Virus record (IMG/VR): IMGVR_UViG_3300028384_000668
Coordinates: 43,775-66,696 of that record
Strand: one strand, 5' to 3'
Length of the DNA stretch: 22,922 nucleotides
Source: a virus
The stretch's first letter is position 1, and the number at the start of each line of letters is the position of its first letter. The position numbers were made by a program, and so were the translations under genes. This document shows, one piece after another, positions 17,334 through 22,922 of the stretch. The notes under the pieces were generated by a model. The model was not told the origin of the DNA. It was given only the letters and a program-made list of their open reading frames with translations, and searched no databases.

Positions 17334-20300
17334 TAGTAACTAAGGCCTCCACTTGTTGAGCTGCTACTTGTATTTGAACTACTTTGAATTCCTGTAGATG
17401 CAGATGTAACACTTGTAACTACTGCACCAGTTGATTTTAGTCTGCTTGCTGTAATTGCGTCAATAATTTCAACGTTTTCTACAGTTGCACCGCTAATAAA
17501 AATTTCATCAGATTCTGATTTAATCTCTTGTAGTGATCCGTATGCTTGATCTTCTTGCACAGGAACAATTACAAAAGTAACTAGACTAGGCGATAGTTGA
17601 CTCATTACATAATTTGACAATTCTGAGAAGTAAAATTTTTCGCCAAAGTCCCAATTATCTAATGCAAAGAATTTATTAATTGCACTAATTACATTAGATT
17701 TAATTTCGTTATCATTTAAAACTAGATCTGGGTTTTTAACTATTTTAAATGTTGCTTGCAAGTCTTCTTTTGCCTTGTTTCCAAAAAGTACTTTGTACTT
17801 AACCGGATGATAGATAATTTCATCACTTAGTGATTTAATTTTATTAAGCTCTCCGCCAAAACTAATGTATAAACTATCGCTACTCGGAGGTAATGGCTTA
17901 TCTGCAAAGACTCCGTCTAGCCATTGTCTAAATATTGTGTCGTAACCTCTAGTTAACAAGTATGTGTCAATAATATTACTTGCACTAGGGTCGATTCTAC
18001 TATTTTGATCCGCAGCGTGTACATACTGGAATTTTAAACCATCGCGACCAATGCTTGCTTTGTAGTCTGTTGTAATTGATAGCGTAGTAGTATTTGCATC
18101 AAACACTTCAAAAATATCTTCTTCTTTGTAGTACAAAATGTCACCGTCTTCGTATGTACTTAACGGCTGTCTTTCAGATACTGAATTTATAATAAGTTGT
18201 GTTGGATTTCTAAATACTGTTTCTTTGCTAACGTACTTGTAGTCTTCTACACCATCTGTTGAAGTACTCTTTTGTAAGAATACTAATTTGTTTAAAGGTG
18301 ATGTTTCTTCGTCTACAATATCGTCAAATATTTCTGGGTTATCAACAACACCGTCGTCATCATCATCAAAGAAACTTACTTGAATTTTTCTACTATCTAC
18401 ATATCCTTCTGCGTCACGATATTCTTCAACAATTTCCCAAGGATAATCAACATTAAACGGATTTGAAGAGTCAGGCTTTGTATTAATGTTTAAAACATTA
18501 ATCTTATCCTTGACAATTTTACCAGTTTTATTGTTGTAGATTTTGTCGCTGCTATCATAATAGAATCTAATATCTTGATCACTTTCGAATACATAACGCA
18601 TAGCACGGTGTGTAATAGTATATTTTTCACCATCTGTATTGAACTTTAAAAGCCAACTTGCATCAAGTTGCTGGCTCGAAGTGTCGCCTGTTTTACCTGT
18701 ACTAAATTCACTGTTTGCAGCAAGATTGTTTTCTGTAATAAGTCTCCACTCACCATCGTTTCTTGAAAATCTTAAACCAAATGTTCTATATGCAAATACT
18801 TGTGCAGTAACTTGTGCTTTAACATCGTCTGTTAGTGCCGACGGTAATGCAGTTCTAACTTCTACTAGCTTTGATCCTGTTGGAATGCTGTCATTGAACA
18901 CAATTGGTCCTGAATCGTCATCTTGTATTTCTGTGCCGTCTCTAACAACACTAATAACTTTTACCCATTTATAACTTGTACCGCCACGATAGTCAGGAGC
19001 ACCTGGTTCTTCTTTGCCGTTAAGGAAGTGATAGCCGTCACGTGGAACAAATTTAAGTAACGAATTTGGTTTTACAAACTTCATATTAGAGCCTGTAAAT
19101 GTTCCTACTTTAATTAAAACTCCTGCAGAGTTAGTTAATCTACCTGTAAATTTATTTGTATCTGTTGTAATTTGCGTCCAGGTGGCACCAAGGTCTTCAA
19201 CTAACAGTTTAGGAAACTGATCATAATAATAATTTCTTACTTTAATACTAGAAAGAATAGGCTCAATTGTGTTTACAATTTGGCCTTCAATATCTGTAAG
19301 AGTTTCAAAATTAAATCCTGTTTTAAGAGTTAGATAATTTTTATAAATTGCGCCATCTGTACCAAACAGATTTGTAGTAGAATATTTTCCTGTTGCATCA
19401 ACTAAGTCAAAGTTTCTACTAATTCCACTAGATATTCTGTTTACACTTTTTGCTTTTACAATTTCTTGACTTATGCCTAAAGGTCCTACTTGATAGTCTT
19501 CGCCAGTTATCATTCTATTCTGAGTATAGTATGACGAAGGTGCATTTTTCTTAATACTTGCGTTTGATTCTGAAATAGTAGAATTATCAACAGAATTTTT
19601 TAATTCAAGTGTAAGTGTAATTGTTTCTGCCGTACCTGCTCTTGAGATATACGGAATACGTACTGCAATACCTCTTAAGTTGTCAGGAGAAATAATCAAT
19701 CTTTGATTTTTACTTGTGCGATAATATACGCGGAAGTTGCCTTGCGGCAAATTACCAAATACACCATCTGAGAAAATTAAGCTAATTCTATCCTCAATAC
19801 GTGTTAGCACACTGTAGATATTACGGATGCTTTTATTTAAACTGTTATAGATAACATTGTTACCTTCAATTGCTTCTACTTTAGTCCAAAGTTCTTGTTC
19901 GTTTCCTAAACTATCTAGTTTGTAAAGCCATACATCTGAATTGTTTACATTACGTGCATCAACTGCAACGACTTGACTTGTTGAAGGATTAGTTACATTA
20001 AACTGTCCTTGATCCATTGTGCCCTGACGGAAATGTGTAAAGAAGCCCGAGTTTGAACTTGCTACACCACGGCCGTCATCTCTGTACAAAAATGCAAAGT
20101 TATTACCAGGAAATGGTGCTTCTTCAATAATGTCTGTGTCTGTAATGTCTGTGCTTACAACTTCAAAGCTAACACTTTTTCCGTCAACTGTTTTTGAAAA
20201 ACTATACACAGGAACTTCTGTATTTGTAGAATTCATACGATATTGTTCTGTAGGAATTCCGCTAATTGTTTCTCTTTTAACAGGTCGACCAAATGTTCCG

Positions 20301-20800
20301 TTAACTGGCAATGCCGCATTCATTACACGAATAAATTGTTCGTACCAGTCTGGATTGCTAGGATCGTTCCACTGAATTGTTTGATCCGATACGTTAACTC
20401 CGTTTGAATCAATAAGATCTTCAGTAGTACTAACTGCTTCAATTTTTAAAAGGCCGTTTGCTGCTTGATTACGTTTAGGATTATAGGAAAGCAATCTTGC
20501 TAGACGTAGTACACTTTCGCGACGTTCTGCTAGTTCTAAGAAGTTCTCACGTGCGTTTAGGTCAATACGGAAAGCAATGTTTTGACCTAAGAATGCAATC
20601 ATATCAATAAGTGCTAGATATTCACTTGATTCAATATAATCGTTAAAATCTTCTGGATAATTTTCTCGCAAATATGCGATCATTGTTCTGCGCAAATTAT
20701 CAAAATCGTATGATTTAAAATCTGCGTTACGGAACGACTGGTATACTCGTTTCCAGTCCTCTGCAAGTAGTAATCTATTTTGTCTATCTGTTGATGACAT
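17333..20800 (-). CDS. 6: Baseplate wedge protein gp6 (T4-like)
   Basis: This is an 1155-aa protein. The N-terminus (about residues 1-120) is diagnostic of marine T4-like gp6: MSSTDRQNRLLLAEDWKRVY, then YLRENYPEDFNDYIESSEYLALIDMIAFLGQNIAFRIDLNARENFLELAERRESVLRLARLLSY read in shorter pieces. In T4, gp6 forms the continuous ring that joins the baseplate wedges around the hub. This protein is longer than T4 gp6 (660 aa), with the extra length apparently spread through the middle. Residues 812-823 (DDDDDGVVDNPE) match a 12-residue EF-hand calcium loop. The region around 1020-1110 (FKIVKNPDLVLNDNEIKSNV, then NKFFALDNWDFGEKFYFSEL) looks like the conserved C-terminal domain, followed by a Ser/Thr-rich tail (1117-1155). 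The start has GAGGAAAG about ten bases or less upstream and a late-promoter-like box just before. The stop overlaps the next gene's ATG by one base. Confidence 0.93.
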   Translation of the reverse strand: MSSTDRQNRLLLAEDWKRVYQSFRNADFKSYDFDNLRRTMIAYLRENYPEDFNDYIESSEYLALIDMIAFLGQNIAFRIDLNARENFLELAERRESVLRLARLLSYNPKRNQAANGLLKIEAVSTTEDLIDSNGVNVSDQTIQWNDPSNPDWYEQFIRVMNAALPVNGTFGRPVKRETISGIPTEQYRMNSTNTEVPVYSFSKTVDGKSVSFEVVSTDITDTDIIEEAPFPGNNFAFLYRDDGRGVASSNSGFFTHFRQGTMDQGQFNVTNPSTSQVVAVDARNVNNSDVWLYKLDSLGNEQELWTKVEAIEGNNVIYNSLNKSIRNIYSVLTRIEDRISLIFSDGVFGNLPQGNFRVYYRTSKNQRLIISPDNLRGIAVRIPYISRAGTAETITLTLELKNSVDNSTISESNASIKKNAPSSYYTQNRMITGEDYQVGPLGISQEIVKAKSVNRISSGISRNFDLVDATGKYSTTNLFGTDGAIYKNYLTLKTGFNFETLTDIEGQIVNTIEPILSSIKVRNYYYDQFPKLLVEDLGATWTQITTDTNKFTGRLTNSAGVLIKVGTFTGSNMKFVKPNSLLKFVPRDGYHFLNGKEEPGAPDYRGGTSYKWVKVISVVRDGTEIQDDDSGPIVFNDSIPTGSKLVEVRTALPSALTDDVKAQVTAQVFAYRTFGLRFSRNDGEWRLITENNLAANSEFSTGKTGDTSSQQLDASWLLKFNTDGEKYTITHRAMRYVFESDQDIRFYYDSSDKIYNNKTGKIVKDKINVLNINTKPDSSNPFNVDYPWEIVEEYRDAEGYVDSRKIQVSFFDDDDDGVVDNPEIFDDIVDEETSPLNKLVFLQKSTSTDGVEDYKYVSKETVFRNPTQLIINSVSERQPLSTYEDGDILYYKEEDIFEVFDANTTTLSITTDYKASIGRDGLKFQYVHAADQNSRIDPSASNIIDTYLLTRGYDTIFRQWLDGVFADKPLPPSSDSLYISFGGELNKIKSLSDEIIYHPVKYKVLFGNKAKEDLQATFKIVKNPDLVLNDNEIKSNVISAINKFFALDNWDFGEKFYFSELSNYVMSQLSPSLVTFVIVPVQEDQAYGSLQEIKSESDEIFISGATVENVEIIDAITASRLKSTGAVVTSVTSASTGIQSSSNTSSSSTSGGLSY

Positions 20801-20823
20801 TGTGTGCTTTCCTCGTTATAATG

Positions 20824-20831
20824 TATTTATT
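20824..20831 (-). promoter_or_regulatory. T4-type late promoter-like box (AATAAATA) before gp6
   Basis: On the minus strand this reads AATAAATA, which fits the NATAAATA form of the T4-like late promoter. It lies in the 57-base gap between the gp25 and gp6 genes, about 23 bases upstream of the gp6 ATG, with the GAGGAAAG ribosome-binding site in between. A second box of the same form stands before the 204-aa gene at 1881-1888. Chance occurrence is possible in such AT-rich DNA. Confidence 0.42.
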
Positions 20832-20841
20832 TACTTTGATT

Positions 20842-20853
20842 AAGTGCGCACTT
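20842..20853. repeat. Perfect 12-bp palindrome (AAGTGCGCACTT) in the gp25-gp6 gap
   Basis: AAGTGCGCACTT equals its own reverse complement. It lies four bases downstream of the gp25 stop codon and about ten bases upstream of the late-promoter-like box. As a hairpin it could form only a short stem with a GCGC loop, and no T-tract follows on the minus strand, so it does not look like an intrinsic terminator. A protein-binding site or an RNA-processing or stability element is possible; function is unknown. Confidence 0.5.
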
Positions 20854-20857
20854 TATC

Positions 20858-21304
20858 TTATGCAAGGAAGCCGGCATTTTCATCAAATTTTAAACGCATT
20901 GTTTCTGATATATTGTAGGGCAAATAAGTTAGTGTACACTCAATTTGTATGCCACTTTCGTATGTTGATACTGTAATGTTATCAACATTTGCTCTAGGAT
21001 CATAGTTAATAATTCTAGAAACATTTTTAATAATTGCATCTCTTAATTGGTCAGTAAGAGGTTCAAACAATATATCCCAAATAATAGTTCCAAACTCAGG
21101 ATCGCTTAATTTTTCACCTTGCCTAATATGAAAATTATTAATAATATCCTGTTTGATTAATTCAATGTCATACAGTACCCATTCAGCAGCATCAGGATTA
21201 ACAGTACTAATACCTCTATAAGCCCTAGACTCCGGAACAACTTCTTGTTTCTGATTACTAGGAACAACAATTTGTTTGTATATGTTTTTCTCTTGTGTAC
21301 TCAT
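20858..21304 (-). CDS. 25: Baseplate wedge protein gp25 (T4-like, TssE/gp25 family)
   Basis: This is a 148-aa protein close to the usual gp25 length (T4 about 132 aa). The recognisable core is RAYRGISTVNPDAAEWVLYD (28-47), NNFHIRQGEKLSDPEFGTII (56-75) and WDILFEPLTDQLRDAI (76-91). The last of these contains the family's conserved FEP-x-T segment. In T4 and contractile injection systems, gp25-family proteins sit in the baseplate core, contacting gp6 and gp53 and nucleating sheath assembly, so the gene's place directly before gp6 is functionally sensible. The start at 21304 has AGGAAG (21315-21320) ten bases upstream, overlapping the stop codon of the gp5 gene, which suggests coupled translation. 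A 57-base gap separates it from gp6. No anomalies were seen. Confidence 0.95.
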   Translation of the reverse strand: MSTQEKNIYKQIVVPSNQKQEVVPESRAYRGISTVNPDAAEWVLYDIELIKQDIINNFHIRQGEKLSDPEFGTIIWDILFEPLTDQLRDAIIKNVSRIINYDPRANVDNITVSTYESGIQIECTLTYLPYNISETMRLKFDENAGFLA

Positions 21305-21319
21305 ACTGTATTTACTTCC

Positions 21320-22922
21320 TTATAGTGGTACTAGGTCGTAGCCCGCTTCAAATTCTTCTGTCTCTTCTTGATAAAGTTCTACTCTATATCTTCCATCTGA
21401 CATGGTTACTATATCGCCGTCTCTATACTTTCCATCATAAACATCGCCGATAATTTGGTCGTCTTGTCCGGGGCGAATACTAGGAAGTGAAGTACTATTA
21501 CTCACTGGTACTGTTGTCGAAGGCACATTTCCTTTAGCAAGAGTAGTTCTTAATCCTAATAAATCTCCTGCTGCTTTACTAGAAGAACCGAGACCTGTAA
21601 ACGAGCTTACTTTAGACAATAATCCAGGTCCTGCAATATCATCAATTGCGCCAACAATACTTTGCCCAACTCCAAATGTAACTGCCTTTCCTGCTTCTAC
21701 AACTGAGTTTATAAGTCCTCCTACAGTTGACGAGTTTATTGCTCCTTTTACAGCTGATAATGCATCCGAAATGCCGCCTGGTAAACTAGCACCAATATTA
21801 GGTTTTTGTATAACGCCGCCTGGCGCAGCGGCTACTGGAGCTTCTTGTGCTTCTGCAGGTTGTGCAGCAGGTGTTTCTCTTACATCTCTTGTTGTATTTT
21901 TCTTGAATGTATCAGGAGTTTTTGCAGGAGTTGCTTGCACTTCTTCTTCCTCTTTGCTGTCTGTCTTTTCAGCAGTAAAAGATGCAGGATCTAAATTCTC
22001 GTGTCCCGCCCAAGGTTCGTGCTGCGGAACTCTAGTAGGAACATTTGCCTCTGCTGCTTCTGCTGCTGCTGGTCCATTCATATCAATTTTACCGGCAGTT
22101 TCAATATGATGTGACGATTTAATATTTGTAGTTCCGCCAGCAGTTAATTTTCCATCTGCACCTGCTTTAATTTCTATATTACTAGCGGCTGTTTGAAATA
22201 TACTTGTTCCTGCGTTCATATGTATATCTCTGCCAGCTTCAAAGTTAATATCTCTGTCTGCTTTAAAATTTAAATCGTTTTCTGTATGTACACTAACGCT
22301 GTCCTGTGCATAGATGTCAATCTTACCATTGCTTGTTAATTCAATCCAAGTTGTACCTCTTGAGTTAGCAATATAAATTAAGTCTTCTGTATTGTGCAGT
22401 AAAATTTGATGTCCTGTGCGAGTTCTTAAACGCACAAGTTCATTATGTGGTAGTGTAGGATCGCCGTCTGTTTCGCCAGCTTCTACATTTGCATAAACAG
22501 GGGGACCGTCTTTTGCAGGTGTTTTTCTTACAAGAGTAGCATCGCCGTCGTCAAACACTAAACTACTGCCGCCTAATCTATTTTGTGCTACTGGAGTTTG
22601 TGCAAAGTTTTCGCCATAGTTAACCCTTGGCGCTCCTGGACGTCTGTCTTGTGGTCCAGGGCTGCTAAAGCCCATTACAGCACTCGGTAATTCACGTCTA
22701 GAACTAGAAGTTGTTAAGCCTCTAATTTCGTCTTCAATTAGTCCTTGTTCTGTTAGCGTGTCTACAGCATCTTGATTTGTAGGCTTAATAAATTTAGTAC
22801 TATCTCTGCCTTTGCCATCTTCTACTTTTTTGTTATATTCAACAACAGGTAATTTTTTAGCTTTATCGCTATCGTTAAATGTTGTTGACACCCAAGGATC
22901 AGGTGTCATAATGTTTGTATGA
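21320..22922 (-). CDS. 5: Baseplate hub/tail spike protein gp5 (T4-like), C-terminal part, 5'-truncated by the window edge
   Basis: The first ATG is at 22909 (529 codons), but the frame stays open to the right edge (H-T-N-I before the Met) and no ribosome-binding site precedes that ATG, so the true start is probably outside. The N-terminal OB-fold expected in gp5/VgrG proteins is not present in the visible part. Numbering from the ATG at 22909: about 155-280 is a spike-type beta-helix region with short periodic strands (LVRLRTRTGHQILLHNTEDL, then repeats such as NDLNFKADRDINFEAGRDIH), the form used in gp5 and VgrG membrane-piercing spikes. RVPQHEPWAGHENLDP (293-308) is a segment I associate with marine T4-like gp5. 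Then follow a Pro/Ala/Glu-rich linker (309-375), a Gly/Ala/Val/Ile-rich segment (376-445) and a small C-terminal module (490-529). No lysozyme domain like that inserted in T4 gp5 is recognisable here. Confidence 0.85.
   Translation of the reverse strand, partial: HTNIMTPDPWVSTTFNDSDKAKKLPVVEYNKKVEDGKGRDSTKFIKPTNQDAVDTLTEQGLIEDEIRGLTTSSSRRELPSAVMGFSSPGPQDRRPGAPRVNYGENFAQTPVAQNRLGGSSLVFDDGDATLVRKTPAKDGPPVYANVEAGETDGDPTLPHNELVRLRTRTGHQILLHNTEDLIYIANSRGTTWIELTSNGKIDIYAQDSVSVHTENDLNFKADRDINFEAGRDIHMNAGTSIFQTAASNIEIKAGADGKLTAGGTTNIKSSHHIETAGKIDMNGPAAAEAAEANVPTRVPQHEPWAGHENLDPASFTAEKTDSKEEEEVQATPAKTPDTFKKNTTRDVRETPAAQPAEAQEAPVAAAPGGVIQKPNIGASLPGGISDALSAVKGAINSSTVGGLINSVVEAGKAVTFGVGQSIVGAIDDIAGPGLLSKVSSFTGLGSSSKAAGDLLGLRTTLAKGNVPSTTVPVSNSTSLPSIRPGQDDQIIGDVYDGKYRDGDIVTMSDGRYRVELYQEETEEFEAGYDLVPL

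Noticed and set aside
20842-20857. Intrinsic terminator after gp25
   Set aside because: The palindrome allows only a short stem and is not followed by a run of T on the minus strand.
21771-22109. Plus-strand 112-aa frame antisense to gp5, Ala/Gly/Cys/Ser-rich
   Set aside because: It is the complement of the Ala/Pro/Glu-rich linker of gp5, and the composition is explained by that; no ribosome-binding site.
21320-22909. A lysozyme domain in gp5 as in T4
   Set aside because: The visible 529 residues go from a Pro/Gly-rich N-terminal segment straight into the beta-helix; no T4-lysozyme-like catalytic arrangement was seen. It could only lie beyond the right edge.
1-22922. tRNA genes, CRISPR arrays, insertion sequences, integrase or attachment sites
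   Set aside because: Nothing resembling these was seen on either strand, and coding sequence leaves almost no free space: the gaps between genes are all under 60 bases.

Overview
This window looks like part of the late structural (baseplate and tail) module of a marine T4-like myovirus of the cyanophage/pelagiphage type. The evidence is a run of recognisable baseplate proteins in the order gp5, gp25, gp6, a giant structural protein, a small virion protein and a tail-fibre-like protein. The DNA is AT-rich, the genes are tightly packed, and everything is encoded on the minus strand. No cellular genes, tRNAs, integrase, transposase or CRISPR array were seen. The host (Synechococcus/Prochlorococcus, SAR11 or another marine bacterium) cannot be decided from this sequence.

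Reading in the direction of transcription (right to left): the right edge holds the C-terminal part of the central spike/hub protein gp5, cut at its 5' end. The gp25 baseplate wedge protein follows after a short gap. A 57-nt intergenic gap with a perfect 12-bp palindrome and a T4-late-promoter-like AATAAATA box leads into gp6, which is long for its family (1155 aa). The gp6 stop overlaps by one base the start of a 5149-aa gene that fills about two thirds of the window. By position it takes the place of T4 gp7, but it is about five times larger. It reads as a mosaic of beta-rich modules: carbohydrate-binding-like W/Y modules, an FG-GAP-like propeller interrupted by a large insert, G-x-G-Y repeats, a series of tail-fibre-like beta modules and an IPT/TIG-like domain. 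Next come a 204-aa conserved virion protein, preceded by another late-promoter-like box (GATAAATA), and a tail-fibre-like gene that runs off the left edge.

Together these genes would build the spike (gp5), the wedge-sheath connection (gp25), the wedge ring (gp6), a very large peripheral baseplate component (the giant protein) and a fibre-like appendage. The tail-fibre-like gene carries a clear reading-frame break near position 1055: the N-terminal 67 codons and the following ~350 codons are each homologous-looking but lie in different frames.

The main points for a second look are the architecture of the giant protein (split seven-blade propeller, five dispersed W/Y modules), a canonical EF-hand-type calcium loop in gp6, and the frame break in the fibre gene. 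I see no evidence for a wholly new system such as a defence island; the window is essentially one contiguous late structural operon.
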